Shown: positions 24,230 to 35,149, numbered from the stretch's first letter. The stretch: DNA of 51,830 nt from Alterirhizorhabdus solaris (GCF_007785815.1 NZ_VNIM01000020.1:1-51830); one strand, 5' to 3'. Numbers and translations: made by a program. Notes: generated by a model not told the origin, from the sequence alone.

Positions 24230-24856
24230 TTACTGCATGGTCGATCCGCCGTCGCCGCCGTCCCGGTCGCGACCGAAGAACAGCAGGAACTGCACGAGCA
24301 GGTCGGCGCGATCGGCCACGGTGGGCGTCTCCAGCAGCGCCTGCTTGGCGGCGATATCGAACGGGGCGATCTGGGCGATGCCGTTGACCAGCGATTCGTC
24401 ATCGAGCCGGCTCACCGCATCCCAGTCCACCGCATAGCCGCGCGCCTCGGCGAAGCGACGCGATTCACGCTCCAGCTCGGCGCGCACGATCATCGGCAGC
24501 GGTTCGGCCGGGGCGGCGTCGTCGAACGCGTCGAACGATGCCTCGATCTGGCGGAACGGCGTCGAGGCATCGATCTCCGCGATCAGGCGGAAGCGGGTCA
24601 GCCCTTCCAGGACGACATTGAACCGACCGTCCTCCAGCGCATCCACCTGCGCGATGCGGCCGACGCAGCCAACGTCGAACAGCGGCGGGCGGGGGCCGTC
24701 GGCGCGCGGCTGGATCATGGCGATCCGCCGGTCACGCGCCAGCGAATCGCTCACCAGCGCGCGATAGCGCGGCTCGAAGATATGAAGCGGCAGATGCATG
24801 CGCGGAAACAGCAGCGCCCCCGCGAGCGGAAAGACGGAAAGGCGCGTGCCGGCCAT
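24230..24856 (-). CDS. LON-substrate-binding-domain protein (LonN/PUA-like)
   Basis: Encodes 208 residues consisting of a LON N-terminal domain (SVFPLAGALLFPRMHLPLHIFEPRYRALV is its start region, cut here by the family hallmark FEPRY) and a helical C-terminal part, without the ATPase or protease parts of Lon. Such stand-alone proteins are common in alphaproteobacteria; function is not established. Its ATG at 24856 overlaps the stop of the thioredoxin-TPR gene by one base (TGATG), so the two are made together. It converges on the serine protease gene, with 17 bp between stops. Confidence 0.85.
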   Translation of the reverse strand: MAGTRLSVFPLAGALLFPRMHLPLHIFEPRYRALVSDSLARDRRIAMIQPRADGPRPPLFDVGCVGRIAQVDALEDGRFNVVLEGLTRFRLIAEIDASTPFRQIEASFDAFDDAAPAEPLPMIVRAELERESRRFAEARGYAVDWDAVSRLDDESLVNGIAQIAPFDIAAKQALLETPTVADRADLLVQFLLFFGRDRDGGDGGSTMQ

Positions 24857-25767
24857 CAGGTGAACAGCACGGCGGAAAGGCGGCGGCGCTGCGCGCTCAC
24901 CCACGGATCGGCCAGCCCCACCGCCTCGAACAGCTTGAGCAACTGGGCGCGGGCGGCACCCTCGTTCCACTCACGGTCGCGGCCGATGATCTCCAGCAAT
25001 GCGTCGGCCGCGCCCTCGCGGTCGCCGTTCGCCATCAGGCCGCCGGCCAGCTCGAACCGGGCGGCATGATCGTCGGGATCAGCCGCCACCCGCGCGCGCA
25101 CGCCGTCGAGATCGTCGACCGGCTTCGCATCGCGCGCCAGCGAGATGGCGGCACGAGCGCGGGCGACGGCGGTATCCTTGGCGGCCTCGGGCGGCAGCGC
25201 GGCAAGCGCGGCTTCGGCCTCGTCCACCTGCCCCGCCATCAGCAAGGCGCGCGCCAGTCCGGCGACTACGGCGGGATTGTCCGGCGCGATCTCGACGATC
25301 TGGAAGAAGATCGACAGGGCGCGCTCGGCATCGCCGCTCTCCAGCACCTCCTCGCCCATCGCCAGCAGCGGGGCGATGTCCTGCTCGATCGCGCCGGCCT
25401 CGCTCTCTACCGGGATCTGCTTCAGGATCTGGTCGAGGGTGGCCTTGAGCTGCCCCTCGGTGCGGGCCTGCGTGAGATCGGCGACGAGCTGGCCCTGGAA
25501 CAGCGCATAGACGGTGGGGATGGACTGCACGCGGAACTGCGCGGCGATGATCTTGTCCTTGTCGACATCGATCTTCACCAGCTTCACGCCCTTGGCGGCG
25601 TAGTCGGCGGCCACCTTGTCCAGCACCGGGCCGAACTGCTTGCACGGGCCGCACCATTCCGCCCAGAAATCGAGGATGACCAGCGAGGTCATCGACGGCT
25701 CAACGACATCGCGCTTGAACGCCTCGATCGCCTCGCGCTCGGCCGCTCCCATACCCAATGTCGCCAC
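24856..25767 (-). CDS. Thioredoxin-TPR protein (CnoX/YbbN-like)
   Basis: A thioredoxin domain (about 10-120) carries the redox motif WCGPC at 38-42 and the cis-proline region SIPTVYAL; it is followed by TPR-like helices (about 130-300). E. coli YbbN (CnoX), which has the same architecture, protects unfolded proteins during oxidative stress; there the second cysteine is lost, but here both are present, so it may still reduce disulfides. The GTG at 25767 is preferred over ATG 25752 because GGGAG lies 7 nt before it. A much longer open frame upstream is the shadow of the efflux genes. Confidence 0.88.
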   Translation of the reverse strand: MATLGMGAAEREAIEAFKRDVVEPSMTSLVILDFWAEWCGPCKQFGPVLDKVAADYAAKGVKLVKIDVDKDKIIAAQFRVQSIPTVYALFQGQLVADLTQARTEGQLKATLDQILKQIPVESEAGAIEQDIAPLLAMGEEVLESGDAERALSIFFQIVEIAPDNPAVVAGLARALLMAGQVDEAEAALAALPPEAAKDTAVARARAAISLARDAKPVDDLDGVRARVAADPDDHAARFELAGGLMANGDREGAADALLEIIGRDREWNEGAARAQLLKLFEAVGLADPWVSAQRRRLSAVLFT

Positions 25768-25913
25768 TCGTGAACTCCCGTCGCTGTGTGCCGCCTTATG
25801 TGGGCCGAAAGCCGGCCGTGCCAAGCCCCCGCGACGCCGCCGCACAAGATGCCGCAGCGGGGCCGCGGGAAAGCTTACGGTGCGGTGGCGATATGCTAGG
25901 CCGGTGCCCGACG

Positions 25914-26225
25914 ATGCGCGCGATCCTGCCCCTGTTCGCCAGCCTGATGCTGATGCTGACCGCCTGGACGGTGGCGGCCCACGCCGCCGAGCGCCCGGTC
26001 GTGGCAAGCGTCGCCTCGGCGACGGCGGATCATGACAACCCCGCCGGGGAGGACCATGCGCTCGTCCACCAGCATGGCGGCTGCCACGGCCATTTCCTCG
26101 ATATCGCGCGCGCGCCGGCATTTCCGCGCGGGCCGGTGGCGGGGCCGCGTGTCGCCGCCGCGTGGCAGGGATCGCTGCTCCTCTCGGGCGTCCCGCCGCC
26201 GCATCTCCGGCCGCCGCAAGCCTGA
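25914..26225 (+). CDS. Small secreted histidine-containing protein before the efflux operon
   Basis: Encodes 103 residues. Residues 1-25 are a strong signal peptide (LMLMLTAWTVAAHAAE). The mature part carries a short metal-ligand-rich stretch near 48-60 (HALVHQHGGCHGH) with five His and one Cys, and ends in a proline-rich tail (PPPHLRPPQA). It lies 64 bp before the CzcC gene on the same strand. Proteins of this size and layout are often found at the head of sphingomonad metal-efflux operons. A periplasmic metal-sensing or metal-buffering role is plausible from position and ligands but not shown. Confidence 0.7.
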   Translation: MRAILPLFASLMLMLTAWTVAAHAAERPVVASVASATADHDNPAGEDHALVHQHGGCHGHFLDIARAPAFPRGPVAGPRVAAAWQGSLLLSGVPPPHLRPPQA

Positions 26226-26289
26226 CGCCGCCATGCGCCGGCCGCCTCAGTTGCGGCCCGGCACCCCCATGTCCGTCCGGAGACAGTCG

Positions 26290-27564
26290 ATGAAGAGCAT
26301 CATCGCGGCCTTGCTTGCCGCTACCGTGTGCGCCGCCGCGCCGGCGCAGGTGCCGCCCCTGCCCGAACTGGACGACGCGATCCCGCAGGGACCGTCCTTC
26401 ACGCTGGACCAGGCGATGCTGCAGGCGGACGACTCGTCCCCGGCGCGGGGGCTTGCCGAGGCCGGCCTGCGCGGCGCGGTGGCGGGGCGGCGGGTGGCCG
26501 GGCTGCGGCCGAACCCGAGCATCGGCATCGCCAGCGAGAACTTCGCCGGCAACGGCCAGTATCGCGGCTTCGACAGCGCCGAGACGACGGTGAGCGTTGA
26601 CGTGCCGATCGAGCTTGGCGGCAAGCGCGGCGCGCGCATGGCGCTGGCGGGCGCGCTGGCGCACCGTGCGCAGGTGGATGCCGCGGTCGCCCGCGCCGAC
26701 ATGCGCCTGATGGTGGCGCAGGCCTATATCGCCGCGATCGCCGCCGAGCGCCGGCTGGCCGCCGCGCGCACCCAGTCCGTGATCGCCACGCAGACCGAAA
26801 AGGCTGCGCGCGTGCGGGTGAGCGCGGGCGAGGCCTCGCCGATCGACGACCAGCGCGCGGACCTGCTGCGGATCAACGCCGAGGCGGATGTGGAGAAGCT
26901 GGAGCGGCTGGCGCTGACGGCGCGCGGCAACCTGGCCCGGCTGCTCGGCCGGCCGGTGGCGGGCGCGTTCGACCTGGCATGGTTCCACCATTTCGAGCCG
27001 GCGGGGCCGGCGCGGCCGATCGACGCGGAGGGCACGCTCGCGCTCGCCGCCGCCACCGCCGACAGCGAGACCGCCGAGGCGCAGGTGCGGCTGGCACGAT
27101 CGCTGCGGGTGCCCGATCTGGCGATCGGCGCCGGCGCACGACGGCTGGCGCAGACCAACGATACGGTGGCGGTCGTCAGCCTCTCGCTGCCGATCCCGGT
27201 GCGGACCAGCGGCACGGCGGCAATCGCCCAGGCCAGCGCCGAGCGGGACAAGGCCGTCGCCCAACGACGCCTCGCGCTGATCCAGGCCGAGCAGGCGATC
27301 GCGGACGTGCAGGCCGAGGTCGCCAACGCCGCCACCACCGCGCGCACCGCCAACGGCCCGGCCATCGCGGTGGCGCGCGAGGCCGCCCGGATCGCCCGGA
27401 TCGGCTATCGCGAGGGCAAGTTCGACCAGACGGCGCTGCTCGATGTCGAGCGATCGCTGACCGAAACCCGCCTGGCCGCGGTCGATGCGCTGGCGGCCTA
27501 TCACGAGGCGCGCGCCCGGCTGGACCGGTTGACCGCCGCCGTGCCGGTGGAGACGAGCCGATGA
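26290..27564 (+). CDS. czcC: Outer-membrane channel of heavy-metal efflux pump (CzcC-type)
   Basis: TolC-like outer-membrane factor of 424 residues that carries metal ions out through the outer membrane. A signal peptide (about 1-18) precedes two repeated OEP domains of long helices and short strands; PNPSIGIASENFAGNG, QYRGFDS and SVDVPIELGGKRGAR are typical of the CzcC branch. ATG 26290 is chosen because GGAG lies 7 nt upstream and the signal peptide starts there; ATG 26269 is in frame upstream. Its stop overlaps the czcB start by 4 bp (ATGA). Family assignment is firm; the metal is inferred from CzcA. Confidence 0.9.
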   Translation: MKSIIAALLAATVCAAAPAQVPPLPELDDAIPQGPSFTLDQAMLQADDSSPARGLAEAGLRGAVAGRRVAGLRPNPSIGIASENFAGNGQYRGFDSAETTVSVDVPIELGGKRGARMALAGALAHRAQVDAAVARADMRLMVAQAYIAAIAAERRLAAARTQSVIATQTEKAARVRVSAGEASPIDDQRADLLRINAEADVEKLERLALTARGNLARLLGRPVAGAFDLAWFHHFEPAGPARPIDAEGTLALAAATADSETAEAQVRLARSLRVPDLAIGAGARRLAQTNDTVAVVSLSLPIPVRTSGTAAIAQASAERDKAVAQRRLALIQAEQAIADVQAEVANAATTARTANGPAIAVAREAARIARIGYREGKFDQTALLDVERSLTETRLAAVDALAAYHEARARLDRLTAAVPVETSR

Positions 27565-28754
27565 GCCGCCTGATCTGCGCCGCCACGCTGGCGCTGCTGC
27601 TGGCCGGCTGCGGCGGCACCAAGCCGGCGACCGAGGCCGGCCACGAGGAAGCCGGTCACAAGGAGGACGGTCACGAGGAAGGCGGTCACGAGGCGGGCGG
27701 CGAGGCGGGCCATGCCGAAACGCCCGCCGGCAGCATCGCCATCACGCCGGAGCAGATCACGGCGGCCGGCATCGTGCTGATCCAGCCGACGCTGGGCGGC
27801 GCATCGGGGGCGATCCGCGTCTCCGCCAACGTGCAGGGCGATCCGCAGGGGATGCGTGTCGTCTCCGCCGCGATCGGCGGGCGGGTGGTGGCGCTTACCC
27901 GCAACCTCGGCGAAAGCGTGGGGGCGGGGCAGACGCTGGCGATCCTCGAAAGCCGCGAGGCGGCGACGCTGAATGCCGAGACGGAGGCCGCCGCCGCCCG
28001 CGCCGGGCTGGCGCAGGCGACGCTGCGGCGCGAGCAGCGGCTGTTCGCCGCGCGCGTCTCGCCCGAACGCGACCTGATCGAGGCGCGCACCGCCGCTACC
28101 GAGGCGAATATCGCGCTGCGCCTCGCCCGCCAGCAACGCGCGGCGGCGGGCGGCGGGCGATCGGCCGGCGGGCTGAACCGCATCGCCATCGTCTCGCCGA
28201 TCGCGGGTCAGGTGATCGCGCGCAACGCGCTGCTCGGGCAGACGGTGGCCGCCGATGCCGAACTGTTCCGCGTCGCCAACCTCTCCACCGTGTCGCTGTC
28301 GCTGGCGCTGACCGCCGCCGACGCCGGCCGGGTCCGCCCCGGGGCGCGGGTGGAGGTGACGGCGCCGGGCCGCACCGGCACGGCGCGCGTGCGCTTCGTG
28401 TCGCCGGTGCTGGACGAGACGAGCCGCATGGTGCCGGTGATCGCCACCTTGCCAAACCCCGCCGGCCAGTGGCGGGTGGGCGAGATGGTGACGGCCGCCG
28501 TGCTGATCGAGGGCGGACCGGGGCCGTCGACCATCGCGGTGCCCACCACGGCGGTGCAATCGGTGGAGGATGCGCCGACCGTGTTCGTCCGCACCGCCAC
28601 CGGTTTCCGCGCGGTGCCGGTGAAGCTGGGCGCGCGCAACGGCAACATGGTGGCGATCACGCAGGGGCTGGCGGGCCGCGAGACGATCGCGGCGGCCAAC
28701 AGCTTCACGCTGAAGGCCGAACTCGGCAAGGCCGGCGCCAGCCATGAGCATTGA
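27561..28754 (+). CDS. czcB: Periplasmic adaptor of heavy-metal RND pump (CzcB-type lipoprotein)
   Basis: Membrane-fusion protein of 397 residues linking CzcA to CzcC. A lipobox LLAGC puts a lipid on Cys17. Residues 28-52 form a repeat of GH-(E/K)E(A/D)GH type with six His, as in other zinc/cobalt/cadmium adaptors, and could bind metal in the periplasm. The hairpin and lipoyl domains follow (RVVALTRNLGESVGAGQ and IVSPIAGQVIARNA), then the beta-barrel. It ends with SHEH. It overlaps czcC by 4 bp and czcA by 11 bp, so the three proteins are made in step. Confidence 0.9.
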   Translation: MSRLICAATLALLLAGCGGTKPATEAGHEEAGHKEDGHEEGGHEAGGEAGHAETPAGSIAITPEQITAAGIVLIQPTLGGASGAIRVSANVQGDPQGMRVVSAAIGGRVVALTRNLGESVGAGQTLAILESREAATLNAETEAAAARAGLAQATLRREQRLFAARVSPERDLIEARTAATEANIALRLARQQRAAAGGGRSAGGLNRIAIVSPIAGQVIARNALLGQTVAADAELFRVANLSTVSLSLALTAADAGRVRPGARVEVTAPGRTGTARVRFVSPVLDETSRMVPVIATLPNPAGQWRVGEMVTAAVLIEGGPGPSTIAVPTTAVQSVEDAPTVFVRTATGFRAVPVKLGARNGNMVAITQGLAGRETIAAANSFTLKAELGKAGASHEH

Positions 28755-31700
28755 GGCGCAGCACGTGGAGACGACCGGCCTGATCGCCCGCATCGTCACC
28801 TTCGCGGTGGCGCGGCGCTGGCTGGTCCTCGCGATCACCCTCGCCGCCGCGCTGGTCGGGGCCGCCGCGCTGTGGCGGCTGCCGATCGACGCGGTGCCGG
28901 ACATCACGAACAATCAGGTGCAGATCAACATCCGCGCCCCCGCGCTCTCGCCGGAACAGGTTGAGAAGCAGGTCGCCTTCCCGATCGAGACGGCGCTGGC
29001 CGGCATCCCGGGGCTGGAACGCACGCGCTCGCTCAGCCGCAACGGTTTCGCGCAGGTGACGGCGGTGTTCGCCGATGCGACCGACATCTATTTCGCCCGC
29101 GCGCAGGTGGCCGAGCGGCTGCGCGGCGCGGAGGAGGCGCTGCCGGAGGGCGCACGGCCCGAGATGGGGCCGATCGCCACCGGCCTCGGCGAGGTCTATA
29201 TGTGGACCGTCCGCATCGGCGAGCTGGGCGAAGGCGTCCACAAGGATGGCGAGCCGGGGCTGCAGAAGGACGGCAGCTACATCACGCCCGAGGGCGATCA
29301 CCTCGTCAGCCAGGCCGATCAGGCGACGTACCTGCGCACGGTGCAGGACTGGATCGTCACCCCGCTGCTGAAGAACACGGCGGGGCTGGCCGGAATCGAT
29401 TCGATCGGCGGCTATACCAAGCAATATCTGGTCGTGCCCGATACCGCGCGCCTCGCCAGCATGGGGCTGTCCTTAAGCGCGCTGGCCGATGCGATCGAGC
29501 GCAACAACGCCAGCGTGGGCGCGGGCACGATCGACCGCAACGGCGAGGGGTTGGCGGTGCGCGCCGATGCCCGCATCGCCGATGCCGCCGACCTCGCCCG
29601 CACCGTGATCGCGACGCGGGAGGGCGTGCCGATCCTGCTCGATCAGGTGGCGCAGGTGCGCACCGGGCAGGCGATCCGCATGGGCTCGGCGTCCGAGAAC
29701 GGGCGCGAGGTGGTGGTCGGGACCGCGGTGATGCGGGTGGGCGAGAACAGCCGCACCGTCGCCTCCGCCGTGGCCGCGCGGCTGGCGGAGATCGGCCCGT
29801 CGCTGCCGCGCGACATCGTGATCCAGCCGGTGCTCGATCGCACGGCGCTGGTGAAGGCGACGATCGGCACGGTGGCGAAGAATCTCGGCGAGGGGGCGCT
29901 GCTCGTCATCGTCATCCTGTTCCTGCTGCTCGGCAACTTCCGTGCGGCGCTGATCGCGGCGCTGGTGATCCCGGTCACGATGCTGCTCACCGCGTTCGGA
30001 ATGTTGCAGGCGGGCGTCTCGGCCAATCTGATGAGTCTGGGCGCGCTCGATTTCGGGCTGATCGTCGATGGCGCGGTCATCATCGTGGAGAATGCGTTGC
30101 GCCGGCTGGCGGAACGGCAGCACGAGGCCGCGCGCCCGTTGCGGCTGGACGAGCGGCTGGCGGTGGTCGCCACCTCTGCGCGCGAGATGATCCGGCCATC
30201 GGTGTACGGGCAGGCGATCATCATCCTCGTCTATGCGCCGATGCTCACGCTTTCCGGCGTGGAGGGCAAGACGTTCCACCCGATGGCGCTCACCGTCATC
30301 ATCGCGCTGGTATTCGCGTTCATGCTGTCGCTGACGGCGGTGCCGGCGGCCATCGCGGTGCTGCTGAGCCGACCCGTGGCGGAGGAGGAGAGCCGCGCGA
30401 TAAGCTGGCTGAAGCGCCGCTACGAGCCGGGCCTCGGCCGCGCGTTCCGCCGCCCCAATGCGGTGATGGGCATCGCCGCCGCCACCTTCGCGCTCGCCAT
30501 CGCCGCCTTCATGATGCTGGGGCAGGAGTTTCTGCCGCAGCTGGACGAGGGCGACCTCTCGGTGCAGGCGGTGCGCGTGCCGGGCACCTCGGTGGATCAG
30601 GCGCAGGCGATGCAGTTCCAGGTGGAGCGGGTGATCTCGGCGATGCCGCAGGTGCGCTTCGTCTTTTCCAAGACGGGTACGGCGGAACTCGCCTCCGATC
30701 CGATGCCGCCCAATGCCACCGACACCTTCGTGATCCTGAAACCGCGTGCGCAATGGCCCGATCGGGCGCTGCCGAAGGCTGAACTCGTCGAGGCGCTGGA
30801 GCGTCGGTTGGCGACGCTGCCGGGCAACGTGTACGAGATCAGCCAGCCGATCCAGATGCGCTTCAACGAGCTGATCGCCGGCGTCCGCGGCGACGTGGCG
30901 GTCAAGGTCTTCGGCGACGATTACGCGGCGATGGGCGACACCGCCGAGCGCATCGCCGACATCCTGCGCAAGACCGAAGGCGCCACCGACGTGAAGGTGG
31001 AGCAGACCGAGGGGCTGCCGATGCTGGACATCAAGCCCGATCGCGCGGCGATGGCGCGGCTGGGGCTTTCCGCGCGCGACGTACAGGATGTGGTCGCCGC
31101 CGCCGTGGGCGGGCGCGAGGCGGGGATGATCTTCGAGGGGGATCGCCGCTTTCCGGTGGTGATCCGCCTGTCGGACGAGGATCGTGCCGATTTCGAGACG
31201 CTGGGACAGGTGCCGGTGCCGACGCCGTCCGGCGCGTTCGTGCCGCTCTCCACCGTGGCGGAGCTGCGCGTGGTGGACGGGCCGAACCAGATCGGGCGCG
31301 AGAACGGCAAGCGCCGCATCGTGGTGCAGGCCAACGTGCGCGGGCGCGACGTGGCAAGCGTAGTGGGCGATGCGAAGGCCGCCATCGCGCGCGACGTGCG
31401 GTTGCCCGCCGGCTTCTATCTGGAATGGGGCGGCCAGTTCGAGAACCTCGCCTCGGCCCGCGCACGGCTGGCGCTGGTGGTGCCGCTGTGCTTCGTGGCG
31501 ATCCTCGCGCTGCTGTTCGGCGCGCTGGGATCGGTGCGGGATGCGGCGATCGTGTTTACCGGCGTTCCGCTGGCGCTGGTGGGGGGCGTGCTGGCCCTGC
31601 TGCTGCGGGGGATGCCCTTCTCGATCTCGGCGGCGGTCGGCTTCATCGCGCTGTCGGGGGTGGCGGTGCTGAACGGGCTGGTGATGGTCACCTCGATCCA

Positions 31701-31965
31701 GCAACTGGTGGCCGCCGGCCGGCCCCGCGCGACGGCGGCACGCGAGGGCGCGCTGGCGCGGCTGCGGCCCGTGGCGATGACGGCGCTGGTCGCCTCGCTC
31801 GGCTTCGTGCCGATGGCGCTGGGCAGCGGCGCGGGGGCGGAGGTGCAGAAGCCGCTGGCGACGGTGGTGATCGGCGGCCTCGTCTCGGCGACGCTGCTCA
31901 CGCTGTTCGTCCTGCCAATCCTGTACGCGCGGTTCGGCGGACGGCGGGAGGCAGCGGCGGTCTGA
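28744..31965 (+). CDS. czcA: Heavy-metal RND efflux transporter (CzcA-type, HME1)
   Basis: Inner-membrane proton/metal antiporter, 1073 residues with the standard RND arrangement of 12 membrane helices and two large periplasmic loops. The helix-4 signature DFGLIVDGAVIIVEN (Asp436, Asp442, Glu449) is that of the HME1 class, which handles divalent zinc, cobalt or cadmium, and differs from the silver/copper class. Other family blocks are WRLPIDAVPDITNNQVQI near the start, and GQEFLPQLDEGDLSVQ. The start overlaps the end of czcB by 11 bp. No metal regulator lies in the operon, so control is likely elsewhere or through the 146-bp divergent region before 25914. Confidence 0.95.
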   Translation: MSIEAQHVETTGLIARIVTFAVARRWLVLAITLAAALVGAAALWRLPIDAVPDITNNQVQINIRAPALSPEQVEKQVAFPIETALAGIPGLERTRSLSRNGFAQVTAVFADATDIYFARAQVAERLRGAEEALPEGARPEMGPIATGLGEVYMWTVRIGELGEGVHKDGEPGLQKDGSYITPEGDHLVSQADQATYLRTVQDWIVTPLLKNTAGLAGIDSIGGYTKQYLVVPDTARLASMGLSLSALADAIERNNASVGAGTIDRNGEGLAVRADARIADAADLARTVIATREGVPILLDQVAQVRTGQAIRMGSASENGREVVVGTAVMRVGENSRTVASAVAARLAEIGPSLPRDIVIQPVLDRTALVKATIGTVAKNLGEGALLVIVILFLLLGNFRAALIAALVIPVTMLLTAFGMLQAGVSANLMSLGALDFGLIVDGAVIIVENALRRLAERQHEAARPLRLDERLAVVATSAREMIRPSVYGQAIIILVYAPMLTLSGVEGKTFHPMALTVIIALVFAFMLSLTAVPAAIAVLLSRPVAEEESRAISWLKRRYEPGLGRAFRRPNAVMGIAAATFALAIAAFMMLGQEFLPQLDEGDLSVQAVRVPGTSVDQAQAMQFQVERVISAMPQVRFVFSKTGTAELASDPMPPNATDTFVILKPRAQWPDRALPKAELVEALERRLATLPGNVYEISQPIQMRFNELIAGVRGDVAVKVFGDDYAAMGDTAERIADILRKTEGATDVKVEQTEGLPMLDIKPDRAAMARLGLSARDVQDVVAAAVGGREAGMIFEGDRRFPVVIRLSDEDRADFETLGQVPVPTPSGAFVPLSTVAELRVVDGPNQIGRENGKRRIVVQANVRGRDVASVVGDAKAAIARDVRLPAGFYLEWGGQFENLASARARLALVVPLCFVAILALLFGALGSVRDAAIVFTGVPLALVGGVLALLLRGMPFSISAAVGFIALSGVAVLNGLVMVTSIQQLVAAGRPRATAAREGALARLRPVAMTALVASLGFVPMALGSGAGAEVQKPLATVVIGGLVSATLLTLFVLPILYARFGGRREAAAV

Positions 31966-32009
31966 TCCGCCCCTTCCGCTGCCCCCGTCATCTACGCTAG
32001 AGGCACGCC

Positions 32010-32643
32010 ATGCCCGGCCCCTCCTTCAAGCTCGAACGCGCCCACCCGCTGCCGCTGGCCGGGGTGGACGAGGCGGGGCGGGGGCCGCTGGCCGGGCCGG
32101 TCGTCGCCGCCGCCGTGGTGCTGAACCGGCGCAAGGTGCCCAAGGGCATCGATGATTCCAAGAAGCTGTGCGCGACCGCCCGCGAGGATCTGTGCGGGGA
32201 GATTCGCGCGGTGGCCTCGGTCGGTGTCGGCATCGCCACCGTCGAGGAGATCGACGACATCAACATCCTGTGGGCGACCATGCTGGCGATGGAGCGCGCG
32301 GTCGGCGCGCTGATCGATGCGGGCACGCTGCCGGCGATGATCCTGGTGGACGGCAACCGCTGCCCGAAATGGGCGCACCCCAGCCAGGCGGTCGTCTCGG
32401 GCGATGCGCTGTGCCTGTCGATCGCGGCCGCCTCGATCGTCGCCAAGCACGAGCGGGACCGGATGATGCATGCCTATGACGCGACCCACCCCGGCTATGG
32501 CTGGGCGCGCAACAAGGGCTATGGCACGCGCGACCACCATGAGGCGCTGGTGCGGCTGGGGCCGAGCCCGCTCCATCGTCGCAGCTTCGGACCGGTGGCG
32601 CGAATGCTGGCGGCGCCGAGTCTTTTCGGCAACACCACCAGCG

Positions 32644-32648
<5 letters not shown>
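32010..32648 (+). CDS. rnhB: Ribonuclease HII
   Basis: Removes ribonucleotides and RNA primers from DNA-RNA hybrids. The 212-residue protein has the acidic site DEAGRGPLAGP (Asp19, Glu20), LVDGNRCP with the third acid, and ASIVAKHERDR with the fourth. GIDDSKKL is the conserved substrate loop. GAGG precedes the ATG. It starts 44 bp after czcA on the same strand. Its stop codon lies inside the first arm of an inverted repeat shared with the ccrM leader. Confidence 0.96.
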
Positions 32649-33955
<1,307 letters not shown>

Positions 33956-33979
33956 TCCCCATCGTATGATCGCTACCTC

Positions 33980-35104
33980 ATGATCCTGGCTGCGTTGGGC
34001 GATCACCGCGACGCGCGCCTGTATTTCCGCCCGACCGGCTTCGTCGATGCGCCGTTCGGGCTGGACGGGCGGGTGCTGCGGCTGGCCGGTGGGCTGCTGT
34101 GGTTTTCCGCCGTCGAGGTGATCGCGGTGGCGGGCGGGCGACGCGTCGCAACCGATCTGCTGGCCGTGGAGGCGCTGCCCGCGCTGATCGGGGCACTGTC
34201 CCCGCCGCAGCGCGAGGCGGCAGAGCGGACGATCGCGCGGATCGTGGCGGCACGCCCGCCGCTCCGCCTCGGTGAGCGGACGGTGCGGCTCGACCAGCCG
34301 CAGGTGATGGCGATCCTCAACATGACGCCTGACAGCTTCTCCGATGGCGGCCGCTTCGAGACCGACCCGGAAGGCGCGGCGGCATCGGCGGTGGCGATGG
34401 CGGCGGCGGGGGCCGCGATCATCGACGTGGGCGGCGAATCGACCCGCCCGCGCGCGGAGACGGTGTGGGAGGGCGACGAGATCGCCCGCACCCTGCCGGT
34501 GATCGAGCGGCTCGCGCGCAGCGGCACCGCCGTCTCGATCGACACGCGCAAGGCGGCGGTGATGGAGGCGGCGCTGGGGGCGGGCGCGCATCTGGTCAAC
34601 GACGTGTCGGCGCTGCTTTACGATCCGCGATCGGCGGGGGTGGTGGCGCATGCGGGATGCCCGGTCGTGCTGATGCACCACCAGGGCACGCCGGAAACGA
34701 TGCAGGATGCGCCCCGCTACGCCGACGCGCTGATCGAGGTGTACGACTGGCTGGAGGCGCGGATCGAGGCGGCGGTGGCGGCGGGCATATCGCACGATCG
34801 CATCCTGATCGATCCTGGCATCGGCTTCGGCAAGAAGGTGGCGCATAGCCTGATGCTGGTGAACGGGCTGTCGCTCCTCCACGGCCTCGGCTGCCCGATC
34901 GTGCTGGGCGCCAGTCGCAAGCGGGTGATCGGCGCGCTCTCGAACGAGGCGCCGGTGGAGCAGCGCCTCGGCGGTTCGATCGCGCTGGCGCTGGCGGGGG
35001 TGGCGCAGGGCGTGCAGCTGCTGCGCGTTCACGACGTGGTGGAGACGGTGCAGGCGGTTCGGGGGTGGCGCGGCCTGCGCGATCAGGCGCTGACGCCGGG
35101 CTGA
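33980..35104 (+). CDS. folP: Dihydropteroate synthase
   Basis: Joins p-aminobenzoate to the pterin diphosphate in folate synthesis and is the sulfonamide target. The 374-residue protein has VMAILNMTPDSFSDGG at about 109-124, IDVGGESTRPRA, SIDTRKAAVMEAAL, HLVNDVSALLYD, IDPGIGFGKK and LGASRKRVIG, covering all substrate loops. The core normally takes about 270 residues; here about 105 extra residues precede it, without a motif I know. GTG or later ATG starts would not remove that region without losing clear coding signal. It starts 24 bp after ccrM. Confidence 0.95.
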   Translation: MILAALGDHRDARLYFRPTGFVDAPFGLDGRVLRLAGGLLWFSAVEVIAVAGGRRVATDLLAVEALPALIGALSPPQREAAERTIARIVAARPPLRLGERTVRLDQPQVMAILNMTPDSFSDGGRFETDPEGAAASAVAMAAAGAAIIDVGGESTRPRAETVWEGDEIARTLPVIERLARSGTAVSIDTRKAAVMEAALGAGAHLVNDVSALLYDPRSAGVVAHAGCPVVLMHHQGTPETMQDAPRYADALIEVYDWLEARIEAAVAAGISHDRILIDPGIGFGKKVAHSLMLVNGLSLLHGLGCPIVLGASRKRVIGALSNEAPVEQRLGGSIALALAGVAQGVQLLRVHDVVETVQAVRGWRGLRDQALTPG

Positions 35105-35123
35105 AGGCGACACGGCCACGCGG

Positions 35124-35149
35124 CGGATCGAAACGATTGCGTCGATCCG
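35124..35149. repeat. Inverted repeat between folP and the enone-reductase gene
   Basis: CGGATCGA and TCGATCCG are perfect 8-bp arms separated by 10 nt, starting 19 bp after the folP stop. No T-run follows. It could be an operator for the next gene or a hairpin at the end of the folP message; sequence does not decide. Confidence 0.35.

Noticed and set aside
25768-27504. Long minus-strand extension upstream of the thioredoxin-TPR gene (882 codons in all)
   Set aside because: The extension is antisense to czcC, which has clear OEP motifs and a signal peptide. The thioredoxin domain starts at the GTG at 25767 with a good ribosome binding site.
29473-31704. A 743-codon minus-strand open frame inside czcA
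   Set aside because: The translation is His-, Arg- and Gln-rich, as expected from the reverse of a membrane-protein gene, with no recognisable domain.
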